A stretch of DNA of 64,000 nucleotides, taken from an uncultured Phycisphaerales bacterium (GTDB lineage Bacteria > Planctomycetota > Phycisphaerae > Phycisphaerales > UBA1924). Made by a program: the position numbers and the translations under genes. The notes beneath the pieces were generated by a model. That model was not told the origin of the DNA, made no database searches, and saw only the letters and a list, made by a program, of their open reading frames with translations. Of this stretch, positions 18,129 through 26,446 are shown piece after piece. Positions within the stretch are counted from its first letter, which is position 1. The number at the start of each line of letters is the position of its first letter. The DNA lies in contig CALKJW010000009.1 of the NCBI GenBank assembly GCA_937995595.1, forward strand, positions 62,001 to 126,000. The letters run 5' to 3'.

Positions 18129-18734
18129 ATGGCCTTGCCCAAGCCCACAACACGAACCGCTCAACGACTTCGCGGCGGCAGCAACACGCGGCTGGTGGTG
18201 CTTCTGGCGGTGCTGGTGGTGCTCGGCGGGATCGGCACGTATCTCTACCTGACACGCGAGGGGCCCAAGACCGTGCCCCCGTCGCAGGTCTACCAGAAAC
18301 TGGTCGATCACGGCTTCGTGCCCGAGTTTGTGTGCACCACGCAGCCAGAGTTCATCAAGACCGTGCGGGAGCGCTTCGGGACGGGCCTGGGCCTGCGCGA
18401 TGAACCGGCGGGGCTGGAGATTCTCGGCTGGGCCTACGGCGACGCGTACGAGGGCCGCGTTGTCGGCGACAGCACGCTGGTCCTCATGGCCCGCATCCAC
18501 ACCCGTCCGGCGCTGGTGCTGATCGACCATCTGCGCGACGACCGGACGATCGTGGACCCTGCCGCGCTCATGGGCAACTGGACGGGTGGTGACATCCAGG
18601 CCATGTCGCTGCCCGACACGCCGCGAACCGACGGCAGACTCACGATCTTCCGCAGGCAGGCGGGCGCGCTGGTGCTCTACGAAGTGACGCCGTTCGACCG
18701 TCCGGGCCTTCTGGGGCTGCTGGAGGTGAATTGA
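18129..18734 (+). CDS. Hypothetical membrane-anchored protein
   Basis: 201 residues. A basic N-terminus (about 1-18) precedes one transmembrane helix (LVVLLAVLVVLGGIGTYLYL, about 21-40). The rest is a single domain, probably outside the membrane, with the feature LVDHGFVPEFVCTTQPEFIKTVRERFG. I do not recognise the family. Upstream are TATACT at 18102-18107 and GGGGAG just before the ATG, consistent with its own promoter and a normal ribosome site. It is divergent from the glycosyltransferase, with only about 80 nt between starts. Confidence 0.7.
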   Translation: MALPKPTTRTAQRLRGGSNTRLVVLLAVLVVLGGIGTYLYLTREGPKTVPPSQVYQKLVDHGFVPEFVCTTQPEFIKTVRERFGTGLGLRDEPAGLEILGWAYGDAYEGRVVGDSTLVLMARIHTRPALVLIDHLRDDRTIVDPAALMGNWTGGDIQAMSLPDTPRTDGRLTIFRRQAGALVLYEVTPFDRPGLLGLLEVN

Positions 18735-18766
18735 AACGGCCCCGCACCTTGTGGGGTACGGGGCCG
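18735..18766 (-). terminator. Terminator of the DUF4114-like gene
   Basis: Arms CGGCCCCG (18737-18744) and CGGGGCCG (18759-18766) pair over 8 bp. On the minus strand the stem is followed by TTTCAATT. It lies between convergent genes and may serve both. Confidence 0.6.
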
Positions 18767-18822
18767 CGCACGGAGGGAACACGAAGAGGTTCTTGGACAG
18801 GGGTCTGGGCCGGCGGCACAGA

Positions 18823-19557
18823 TCACGCGCGGCGGCGGGTGCCGACGAGGCCGATCACGCCGAGCGCCGCGAGCGCGCCGGCGCCGGGGGCGGGAACGGC
18901 GGTGATGGTGACGACCGCGTCGTTGTAGTCGTAGTCGGCGCTCTGGCCGGCGATTCGGTCCTCCCAGAACAGCGCGATCTCGCTCAGGCCCGAGGGGCCG
19001 GTCACGTGGTACGTCACCAACTGGTCGAACGTCTCGCCCGAGCGCGAGCCGACGCCGGGGTTGCTCCAGGGCGCGCTGGTGAACAGCAGGCCGGTGCTCG
19101 TGTTCTGCAGCGCCCAGCGGAAGTTGGAGCTCAGCGTGAGCGTCACGGGGGTGTCGAGGCTGCCGGTCGAGATGATCGGCGCGAACGCGGGCACCGCGGC
19201 GGTGTCGTCGATCCAGCCGAAGACGTGGCTGTCGCCGGCGTAGCGGGCACGCACCGCGACCGACACCACGCCGCCGGACCAGACGTCGTCCTGCGCCAGT
19301 TCGGGCGCCGCGGCGGGGATGGTCATGCCCCAGATCGAGCCCGCGTCCATGACGCGCATCGCGCCGTGGGTCCCGTTGGTGACGTTGACGCCCGATGCGC
19401 TCCACGAACCGCCGTAGATGTTCGAGAGGATCGCCGCGTGGCCCAGTTCGGAGCCCGGGGGCGGGTTGATGGTGGTGTACTGCGGGTCGGCCTGCGCGAC
19501 GGCGGCGATGCCCGAGACGGCGGCGAAGGCGACGACGGAGAACGTGCGGGTCTTCAT
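18823..19557 (-). CDS. Secreted DUF4114-like protein with PEP-CTERM-like tail
   Basis: 244 residues. The signal peptide (about 1-23) is followed by a beta-rich domain ending in LFWEDRIAGQSADYDYNDAV, the acidic signature (ED ... DYDYND) of DUF4114-type domains, which probably binds calcium. The C-terminus PAPGAGALAALGVIGLVGTR followed by Arg-Arg-Ala is a PEP-CTERM-like sorting signal. GGGAAG stands 4-9 nt before ATG 19557. It differs in body from the protein at 13999-15180 but shares the sorting tail, so both probably pass through the same exosortase-type pathway encoded elsewhere. Role on the cell surface is unknown. Confidence 0.8.
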   Translation of the reverse strand: MKTRTFSVVAFAAVSGIAAVAQADPQYTTINPPPGSELGHAAILSNIYGGSWSASGVNVTNGTHGAMRVMDAGSIWGMTIPAAAPELAQDDVWSGGVVSVAVRARYAGDSHVFGWIDDTAAVPAFAPIISTGSLDTPVTLTLSSNFRWALQNTSTGLLFTSAPWSNPGVGSRSGETFDQLVTYHVTGPSGLSEIALFWEDRIAGQSADYDYNDAVVTITAVPAPGAGALAALGVIGLVGTRRRA

Positions 19558-19774
19558 GATCTTCCCTTTCGATGGAGCCGCGGGAGCGGGCGGGCGACGC
19601 CGGCCCTGCACACGCGACAGTGAGAAGATCCGATTCATCGCGCGTCGCGGCCACGATCGCGGGCCGCGCGGGGCGCGGGCGCGATGCGAGAACCGCCAGC
19701 GGTTCCCCACCTTGGCGCGTTACGCAGACGGTGCCGATAAGAACGTGCCGGGGGCAACCGCCGCCGCGGCGCGG

Positions 19775-20743
19775 TCACTCCAGAAGCCGCGCGGCGACGG
19801 CCAGGGCGGACTGTTCGCCGCGGTGCGGCAGAGCCGAGGGCACGACGCGGACGTGTCGGGCCGACGCCGCGACGCCCTCTTCGAGCAGCACGCGGCTCGC
19901 ACCGGGGATGAACAGGTCCGGGTGGGCCGTGCCGATGGTGCCCAGCACGATCACGTCGGGGTTCAGCACGTCGCTCAGGATCGCGCACAGGCGGCCGAGT
20001 TCGAGGGCGACACGGTCGGTCACGCGGCGCGCCGCGGCGTCGCCCGCGGCGGAGGCGGCGCACAGGTCCTCGGCGTTGATCGCTCCGCGCGCGGCGAGCA
20101 CGTCGCGCAGGCGGCTCTGCTCGCCGCGCTGCGTGCAGATCAGCGCTTCCTGCTGGGCCAGTTGGCTCATGCCGGGGCCGGAGAGGAACCCCTCCGCGCT
20201 GCCGCGCTTGGCAAAGCCCACGGGACCGTCGTCGCGCAGGCGGATGCGGCCGATCTCGCCCGCCAGGCCGAGCGGCCCCTCGAAGAGCCGCCCGTCGATG
20301 ATCAGGCCCGCGCCCATGCCGGTGCTCATGGTGAGGTAGACGGCGGTGCTCGCGCCGCGCGCCGCCCCCCACTTCCACTCGGCCAGCGCGGTCGCGTTCG
20401 CGTCGTTCATGAACGCACCGGGGCACGCGAAGTTGGCGCGCAGCCACTCGCGGATGGCAAACCCGTGCCAACGCGGCATGTTGGGGGTGTCGAGGAACTT
20501 CCCCGCGGCGTAGTCGAGCGGGCCGGGGCACGATGCGCCCACCGCCGCGGGCGCGACGCCCGGCCCGCTCAGCATCGCGTCCAGCCGCGCGCGGCACTCG
20601 GCCAGCAGGTCCTCGGGGCTGCGCGCGTGGTCCGTCGCGATCGACTCGCGCGCCAGCACCCGGCCGTCGGATGCGCCGATGCACAACGCGACCTTGGTCC
20701 CACCGATGTCCAGGCCGACGAGGTTGTTCGACGCGGCGCTCAC
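19775..20743 (-). CDS. ROK-family sugar kinase (glucokinase-like)
   Basis: 322 residues from GTG 20743. The N-terminal ATP-binding DIGGTKVALC, the catalytic-Asp motif FMNDANATALAEW and the phosphate loop STGMGAGLIIDG identify the ROK family, which phosphorylates glucose or related sugars. The usual zinc site (GH followed by CxCGxxGC) is absent: the segment reads GEIGRIRLRDDGPVGFAKRG, with His replaced by Arg and no cysteines. Substrate choice is therefore uncertain. GTGA overlaps the stop codon of the upstream membrane-protein gene by 4 nt, so translation is coupled and the start is well supported. Confidence 0.88.
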   Translation of the reverse strand: MSAASNNLVGLDIGGTKVALCIGASDGRVLARESIATDHARSPEDLLAECRARLDAMLSGPGVAPAAVGASCPGPLDYAAGKFLDTPNMPRWHGFAIREWLRANFACPGAFMNDANATALAEWKWGAARGASTAVYLTMSTGMGAGLIIDGRLFEGPLGLAGEIGRIRLRDDGPVGFAKRGSAEGFLSGPGMSQLAQQEALICTQRGEQSRLRDVLAARGAINAEDLCAASAAGDAAARRVTDRVALELGRLCAILSDVLNPDVIVLGTIGTAHPDLFIPGASRVLLEEGVAASARHVRVVPSALPHRGEQSALAVAARLLE

Positions 20744-21381
20744 ACGTACGAATCCGGCGCGGCGGCGCCCATGTCCTCCGGGCGTTTCTTCACGAGGCCG
20801 AACCAGATGATCACGAACACCGGGAACAGCACGCTGACGACGGAGAACGCGATCGTCTGCATGACCATCACCGACAGGTTGCTGAACGTGTTGAAGTAGT
20901 GCACCCACTCGTGGTCGGGGTTGGCCGCTTCAAACCTGCGGAACGAACCGACCCACATCATCACGCCGACCACGCCGACGACCGTGCCCAACAGGCTCAC
21001 GACGGCGTACAACAGGTGCGTGGCCCGCGCGACCGGCCGTCGCATGCACAGCAGGATGCCCGCGACCAAGAGCACGACGCCGCCCAGCGGGTGGATCAGC
21101 CCCGTCACGATCTGCGCCGCGTTGGGCTGCATCTCCGCCGGGATCGGGCCCGACGGTATGGCCGGCGCGCCGGGCGTCTGCGGGCCCTGGGCCTGCATCT
21201 TCGCGGCCCACTCCAGCATCGGCCCCTGCGCAAAGGTGGAGACCGAGGCGCACGCGCCGCACAGCACCGCCAGCGAGCCCCACACGATGCTGAAGATGCC
21301 CAGAGCCGTCGGCCAGCCCGGCCGAGCCTGCTCGGTGTCGGGCTCGACGAAGGTCGGAGGGTTCGGGTCGAACTGGCTCAT
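20740..21381 (-). CDS. Hypothetical multi-pass membrane protein
   Basis: 213 residues with four hydrophobic helices (about 27-50, 93-112, 121-144 and 172-198) and a Pro-rich N-terminus. The loop between helices 1 and 2 is Gln/Pro-rich. I know no family for it; similar uncharacterised membrane proteins are frequent in Phycisphaerae. It is encoded between pheS (10 nt upstream) and the ROK kinase (4-nt overlap), which gives a probable pheS-membrane protein-kinase transcript. GGGGAAG precedes ATG 21381. Nothing links it functionally to its neighbours. Confidence 0.7.
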   Translation of the reverse strand: MSQFDPNPPTFVEPDTEQARPGWPTALGIFSIVWGSLAVLCGACASVSTFAQGPMLEWAAKMQAQGPQTPGAPAIPSGPIPAEMQPNAAQIVTGLIHPLGGVVLLVAGILLCMRRPVARATHLLYAVVSLLGTVVGVVGVMMWVGSFRRFEAANPDHEWVHYFNTFSNLSVMVMQTIAFSVVSVLFPVFVIIWFGLVKKRPEDMGAAAPDSYV

Positions 21382-21391
21382 GGTCTTCCCC

Positions 21392-22411
<1,020 letters not shown>

Positions 22412-22465
22412 CGGGCGGGAGTGTAGAGCGCGGGGCGTCGCGCCGCGCGCGTCGGCGCGCGCCGC

Positions 22466-22503
22466 AAAAAGCACGGGGCCCGCCGGCAACCGCCGACGGG
22501 CCC
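22466..22503 (-). terminator. Intrinsic terminator of the Cys-rich lipoprotein gene
   Basis: A 12-bp stem with one G-U pair (22476-22487 with 22492-22503) and a 4-nt loop. On the minus strand it is followed by CGTGC and five T. Confidence 0.75.
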
Positions 22504-22533
22504 TGGCGTTCGTTCATGTCCCGAGCGGGGGAC

Positions 22534-22791
22534 TCAGTTCTGCTGCTTGCTCATCGGGCACTGGCTGGCGCAGTCGGCCTTCTTGTCGGCGCACGAGGAA
22601 GCGCAGGACTTCTTCTCGGCGCAGGACGAGGAGCAGGTCTTCGCGCTGGCGGGGGTCACCTCGCCGTCACGCGCGACCGCCGCGGACTCCTTGCACTTGC
22701 CGCAGCAGCCGTCGTTCTTCTGGCAGCCGCCGAGCAGCGCCATCGCGGACACACAGCAGACGACGCCGAAACCGAACAGAGACTTCTTCAT
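22534..22791 (-). CDS. Small cysteine-rich lipoprotein
   Basis: 85 residues. The signal sequence ends in the lipobox LLGGC (about 18-22), so Cys22 is probably lipidated. The mature part carries many cysteines in repeated settings: CCGKC, then CSSSCAEKKSCASSC and CADKKADCASQC at 7- to 9-residue spacing, alternating with Lys. This resembles a metal-binding or disulfide-rich envelope peptide. I know no family. GGGAGAAG stands before the ATG and an intrinsic terminator follows, so it is a monocistronic gene with good expression signals. Function unknown; metal binding is a guess from composition. Confidence 0.75.
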   Translation of the reverse strand: MKKSLFGFGVVCCVSAMALLGGCQKNDGCCGKCKESAAVARDGEVTPASAKTCSSSCAEKKSCASSCADKKADCASQCPMSKQQN

Positions 22792-22947
22792 GGTTCTTCT
22801 CCCAAAGCACGCCCGGCCGCGATGCGGCACGGAACCAGAGTTCGATCCCGCCCGACGCGACCACCGCGCGGGCCCGGGTGACTGCTATACCGTAGCATGC
22901 AAACGCGGTTGCGGCCAAACCAAGTCCGAAAACACCGCAAAGATCGA

Positions 22948-22981
22948 CAAAAAACGACCCGGCAGCGGGGCCGGGTCGTTG
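22948..22981 (-). terminator. Intrinsic terminator of the ribosomal-protein cluster (after rplQ)
   Basis: On the minus strand, an 11-bp perfect stem AACGACCCGGC/GCCGGGTCGTT with a 6-nt loop is followed by TTTTG. It lies about 40 nt after the rplQ stop codon. Confidence 0.88.
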
Positions 22982-23019
22982 GGGTGCGTCAGGATGGGCA
23001 GGCCCGGGACGACGCCGGA

Positions 23020-23640
23020 TCAGGCCGCGGCCTTGGCCTCCTTGCGGACCTTGGCCGCGTAGGCCTGGCGACGGTCCGCCGTGCGGCGGCGGGTGCTGGG
23101 CCGCCCGCCGATCTCGGGCCCCTCCTCGGCGCCGACGAACTGGATCAGGGCCAGTTCGGACCCGTCGCCGATGCGGTGCTTGCCGAGGCGGACGATCCGC
23201 GTGTAGCCGCCGGCGCGGTCCTTGAACCTGGGCGCGACGTTCGTGAAGATGTGCCTCACGAGTTTGGGCGCCTTGCGCAACTCGCCGTAGCGGTTGCGCT
23301 CGACCTGCGACGAATCGGGGATGTCGAAGAACTTCGTCGCCCGGTCGCGGAGTTTGTCCACCGCGGCCTTCTCCTCGTCGGTCGCCTTCTTGGCCAGCCA
23401 GAGCCAGTCGAAGGCGAGCCGGTCGCGGCCGAGCATCGCGATCACGCGACGACGTGACGCGAGGTCGCCCTTCTTGGCCAGCGTGACGATCTTCTCGACC
23501 ATCGGCCGCATGGCCTTGGCCTTGGTCACGGTGGTGACGACCTGGCCGTGCTCGAACATCGCCGCGGCGAGGTTGCGCAGCGTCGAGGTGCGGTGGGCCG
23601 TAGTCCGGCCGAGTTTGTAGCCGCCTCTTCGGTGGCGCAT
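23020..23640 (-). CDS. rplQ: Ribosomal protein L17 (bL17), long form
   Basis: 206 residues against about 120-130 in most bacteria. The N-terminus MRHRRGGYKLGRTTAHRTS is canonical. The extra length comes from an enlarged middle (FDWLWLAKKATDEEKAAVDK, a likely helix pair) and a basic C-terminal tail with RPSTRRRTADRRQAYAAKVR. L17 lies near the peptide exit tunnel of the 50S subunit. It is the last gene of the cluster: 121 nt separate it from rpoA, and a strong terminator follows. Long L17 forms are known in some phyla, so the extension is probably lineage-specific. Confidence 0.97.
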   Translation of the reverse strand: MRHRRGGYKLGRTTAHRTSTLRNLAAAMFEHGQVVTTVTKAKAMRPMVEKIVTLAKKGDLASRRRVIAMLGRDRLAFDWLWLAKKATDEEKAAVDKLRDRATKFFDIPDSSQVERNRYGELRKAPKLVRHIFTNVAPRFKDRAGGYTRIVRLGKHRIGDGSELALIQFVGAEEGPEIGGRPSTRRRTADRRQAYAAKVRKEAKAAA

Positions 23641-23761
23641 GGTGGGACTCCTGCAAGCGGCCGGGGCGGCCTGAGCCGGCCCCGGAGAAAGGCGTTCGGT
23701 GCGCCACAGGCCTTTGATCGAACCCGTCGGGCTGGCGCGACGCCCGGCGGATCGAAACGGA

Positions 23762-24787
23762 TCAGACGCCGGCGGTCGAGCCGGGGGTCATCGTGGTGTT
23801 CACGCCCTCGGGCAGTTTCATGCCCAGGTCGAGGTTCATGTCGGCGAGTTTCTTCTTCACTTCGCGGAGCGACGTGCGACCGAACGAACGGACCTTCAGC
23901 AGGTCGGCGTCGGTGTGCTGCACGAGGTCCGCGATCGTGACGATGCGGGCCGACTCCAGGCAGTTGCTGGCCCGGACCGACAGGTCCAGGTCGCCGATCG
24001 GACGGTTGAGTTTGCGGATCAGTTCCTCGTCCACGCCCGCCGCAGCCGAGGCGGCCTCGGTCACGGTCTCGGTCCCGACCTCGAAGTACTGCACGAAGGG
24101 GTTGAGGTGCTTGCGCAGGATCTTGCCGGCCTCGACCAGCGCCATCTCGGGCGTGACGGTGCCGTTGGTCCAGATGTCCATGACGAGTTTGTCGAAGTTG
24201 GTGCGCTGACCGACGCGCGTCTCCTCAACCTTGTACCGCACGCGCTGCACCGGCGAGTAGATCGCGTCGACCGGGATCAGGCCGATCTCCTGGTCCTCGT
24301 CGCGCCGGTACTGCTCGCTGGCGGGGACATAGCCGCGCCCCAGCCCAACCCGCAGTTCCATCTCGAACTCCACCTTGTCGGTCAGCGTCGCGATCACGTG
24401 GTCCTTGTTCAGGATCGTGACCGACGGGTCGCCCTCGATCAGTTCGGCGGTGACGTCGCCGGGGCCGCTCGCGGCCAGCGTGAGGGTCTTGGGACCCTCG
24501 CCGTCCATCTTCACGATCAGGCCCTTGACATTCAGGATGATGTCGGTGACGTCCTCCATCACCCCGGGCAGCGACGTGAACTCGTGCGCGGCGCCCTTGA
24601 TCTTGACGGCGGTGACCGCCGCGCCCTCAAGACTCGAGAGCAGGACGCGCCGCAGGCCGTTGCCGATCGTAGTGCCGAAACCGCGCTCGAACGGCTCGAC
24701 CGTGAAACGGCCGAAGGTGTCGCTGCGGAACTTGGGATCGGCGACGACGCGGGACGGGAGTTCGAAGCCTCGCCAACGGATGCGCAT
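23762..24787 (-). CDS. rpoA: RNA polymerase alpha subunit
   Basis: 341 residues. The N-terminal dimerisation domain (about 1-235) includes ERGFGTTIGNGLRRVLLSSL. A linker leads to the C-terminal DNA/activator-contacting domain (about 260-325; LDLSVRASNCLESARIVTIA, LLKVRSFGRTSLREVKKKL). ATG 24787 is used; a TTG at 24802 is a weaker option. It follows rpsK directly. In most bacteria rpsD (S4) separates rpsK and rpoA, and it is absent here. The gap of 131 nt before it shows no promoter I can identify. Confidence 0.98.
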   Translation of the reverse strand: MRIRWRGFELPSRVVADPKFRSDTFGRFTVEPFERGFGTTIGNGLRRVLLSSLEGAAVTAVKIKGAAHEFTSLPGVMEDVTDIILNVKGLIVKMDGEGPKTLTLAASGPGDVTAELIEGDPSVTILNKDHVIATLTDKVEFEMELRVGLGRGYVPASEQYRRDEDQEIGLIPVDAIYSPVQRVRYKVEETRVGQRTNFDKLVMDIWTNGTVTPEMALVEAGKILRKHLNPFVQYFEVGTETVTEAASAAAGVDEELIRKLNRPIGDLDLSVRASNCLESARIVTIADLVQHTDADLLKVRSFGRTSLREVKKKLADMNLDLGMKLPEGVNTTMTPGSTAGV

Positions 24788-24918
24788 GTGGATACCTCGC
24801 AAAGCGTGTCAGCGTGACCCTGGGATGGGAACCGTGCCGCCCGCCTGAATCGGGCCGTCGCCGGTCCGCTGACCGACCGGCGAGCCCTGCTGCGCGAGGG
24901 ACGGGAACGAGACGTTTG

Positions 24919-25296
24919 TCAGACGCGCCGGCGCTTGCGCGGGCGGCAGCCGTTGTGCGGGATCGGCGTGTGGTCCTCGATGGCAGACACGCGCAGGCCC
25001 GTCGAGACCAGGCCCTGCACGGCCGACTCGCGCCCCGCGCCAGTGCCGCGGATGTAGACCTCGATCTCCGACATGCCGACCTTGCGGGCCTTCTGGCCGC
25101 AACTCTCGCCGGCGCGGGTCGCGGCGAACGGCGTGCTCTTGCGCGCGCCCTTGAAGCCGATCGTGCCGGAGGAATCCCAGCAGATCGTCTCGCCGTTGGG
25201 GTCGGTGATCGTGACGATCGTGTTGTTGTGGGACGCGCGGACGTGCGCGATCCCGCGGGTGACGTTCTTGCGAACCTTCTTGGCCTTCTTCGCCAT
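24919..25296 (-). CDS. rpsK: Ribosomal protein S11 (uS11)
   Basis: 125 residues, normal length. Conserved [18 protein letters not shown] and [10 protein letters not shown] at the end identify it. S11 forms part of the 30S platform near the E site. The tail is basic as usual. It lies between rpsM and rpoA, with 111 nt and 131 nt gaps; neither gap contains an rpsD or other gene. GAGCAC rather than a strong Shine-Dalgarno sequence precedes the ATG. Confidence 0.98.
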   Translation of the reverse strand: MAKKAKKVRKNVTRGIAHVRASHNNTIVTITDPNGETICWDSSGTIGFKGARKSTPFAATRAGESCGQKARKVGMSEIEVYIRGTGAGRESAVQGLVSTGLRVSAIEDHTPIPHNGCRPRKRRRV

Positions 25297-25407
25297 CGTG
25301 TGCTCCTCGGATCAGCCGACCGCGTCGGGTCGTACCCGAAGTTGAGTGAACTTCCAACCGGCGGGGCGGCCGCGGGCGTGCCCGCGAGCCGTGCCGCGCG
25401 GGACTGC

Positions 25408-25788
25408 TTACTTGGCCTTGACGCCCTTCTTGCCGGCGACGGTCTTCTTCTTGCCCTTGCGCGTGCGGGCGTTGGAACGGGTCCGCTGGCCGCGGGTCGG
25501 CAGGCCGCGGCGGTGCCGCTCGCCGCGGTAACTGCGGATGTCCTTGAGCCGCTGCACGTTCTGCTGCACCTGCCGGCGCAGCGCACCCTCGACGATGTAG
25601 GAGTTGTCGATGATCGCGTTGATCGCGGCCAGTTGCTGCTCGTTGACCTCGGTGGCGCGCAGGTCCGGGTTCACGCCCGCCTCGGCGAGGATGTCCGCCG
25701 CGTACCTCGGGCCGATGCCGTAGATGTACTGCAGCGCGAAGAAGATCTTCTTCTTCTCGGGAACGTCGATGCCGGCGATGCGTGGCAC
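25408..25788 (-). CDS. rpsM: Ribosomal protein S13 (uS13)
   Basis: 126 residues. MPRIAGIDVPEKKKIFFALQ at the start, the helix-two-turn-helix region, and GLPTRGQRTRSNARTRKGKK near the C-terminus are canonical. S13 sits in the 30S head and contacts tRNA and the B1 bridges. GGAGGCC lies just before the ATG, a good ribosome-binding site. It follows rpmJ by 64 nt and starts the rpsM-rpsK-rpoA-rplQ part of the alpha operon, as in most bacteria. Confidence 0.98.
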   Translation of the reverse strand: MPRIAGIDVPEKKKIFFALQYIYGIGPRYAADILAEAGVNPDLRATEVNEQQLAAINAIIDNSYIVEGALRRQVQQNVQRLKDIRSYRGERHRRGLPTRGQRTRSNARTRKGKKKTVAGKKGVKAK

Positions 25789-25852
25789 GGAGGCCTCCTG
25801 TCGTTTGCTCGAAGAAGCGCGCCGTGCGGGGCCGCACGGGGCGCGGGGATCA

Positions 25853-25969
25853 TCAGCCCTGGACCTGCTTGTGCTTGGGGTTGGCCTTGCAGATGACCCG
25901 GACCTTGCCCTTGCGCCGGACCACCTGGCACTGATTGCACATGCGACGGATGCTTGCCTTGACCTTCAC
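25853..25969 (-). CDS. rpmJ: Ribosomal protein L36 (bL36)
   Basis: 38 residues from a GTG start: the sequence begins [20 protein letters not shown] and ends KHKQVQG. The zinc ribbon is CNQC plus a downstream Cys (VICKANPKH) and His, so this is the zinc-binding (C+) form. The GTG at 25969 is chosen because it yields the standard 38-residue protein; the open frame continues upstream without conservation. It lies between infA and rpsM, the usual place. Upstream is a 206-nt spacer with a possible promoter (TAACAT at 26054-26049). Confidence 0.95.
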   Translation of the reverse strand: MKVKASIRRMCNQCQVVRRKGKVRVICKANPKHKQVQG

Positions 25970-26175
25970 GACTCCGCCCGTCCTTTCGATCCTGTTCAGG
26001 TTCTGTCCGTCGCCCGAAGCCTCGCGCAACCCGCGTTGGGCGAGCGGGATGTTAGGACCGCACCCGCTTTCCGGCCAGTTCGCCGCGCCGCGGTTGCGGC
26101 CCGAGTACGCGTTGCGCCCCCGTCCGTGAGAGCCCCCTCCCCCCCTCACCCCCTCCCCGTCCCACCCTCCCGCGC
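25970..26175 (-). other. infA-rpmJ spacer with G-rich transcript segment
   Basis: No gene is seen in this spacer. On the minus (transcribed) strand, 26171-26132 is almost pure purine with five or more runs of three to seven G (for example GGGAGGG and GGGGAGGGGG), a pattern able to form a G-quadruplex. A TAACAT hexamer at 26054-26049 may be the -10 of a separate alpha-operon promoter. Confidence 0.5.
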
Positions 26176-26394
26176 TCACTGCCGGTAGGTGATCCGCGCC
26201 TTGGTCAGGTCGTACGGGCTCAGTTCGACCGTCACCCGGTCGCCCGGCAGGATGCGGATGTAGTTCATCCGCATCTTCCCCGACACGTACGCGAGGATCT
26301 TGTGCCCGTTGGGCAGTTTGACGGTGAACATCGCGTTGGGCAGAGCCTCCTCCACCACGGCGTCGAGCGTCAGTTTATCGTCGGTCTTGCTCAT
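26176..26394 (-). CDS. infA: Translation initiation factor IF-1
   Basis: 72 residues, the standard size. It is an S1-like OB-fold: [40 protein letters not shown] and the end [14 protein letters not shown] are canonical. It starts 52 nt after the secY stop codon; the usual map (methionine aminopeptidase) and adk genes between secY and infA are absent. IF-1 blocks the ribosomal A site during initiation. A G-rich spacer separates it from rpmJ. The N-terminus [14 protein letters not shown] is slightly longer than in E. coli but aligned. Confidence 0.97.
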   Translation of the reverse strand: MSKTDDKLTLDAVVEEALPNAMFTVKLPNGHKILAYVSGKMRMNYIRILPGDRVTVELSPYDLTKARITYRQ

Positions 26395-26446
26395 GGCCCT
26401 CTTCTTCGCGGCACCGGCTCCGCCGGTGCCGCAGGTTTCGATCCGT

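Noticed and set aside
19681-19770. Possible riboswitch between the DUF4114-like gene and the ROK kinase
   Set aside because: Short hairpins such as GAACCGC/GCGGTTC exist, but no known riboswitch core could be matched.
22412-22510. Attenuator for pheS formed by the 12-bp hairpin
   Set aside because: The hairpin lies upstream of the likely pheS -10 element, no Phe-rich leader frame is present, and position and T-run fit termination of the Cys-rich lipoprotein gene.
24788-24918. A hidden or frameshifted rpsD between rpsK and rpoA
   Set aside because: The gap is only 131 nt and no S4-like frame occurs in any phase.
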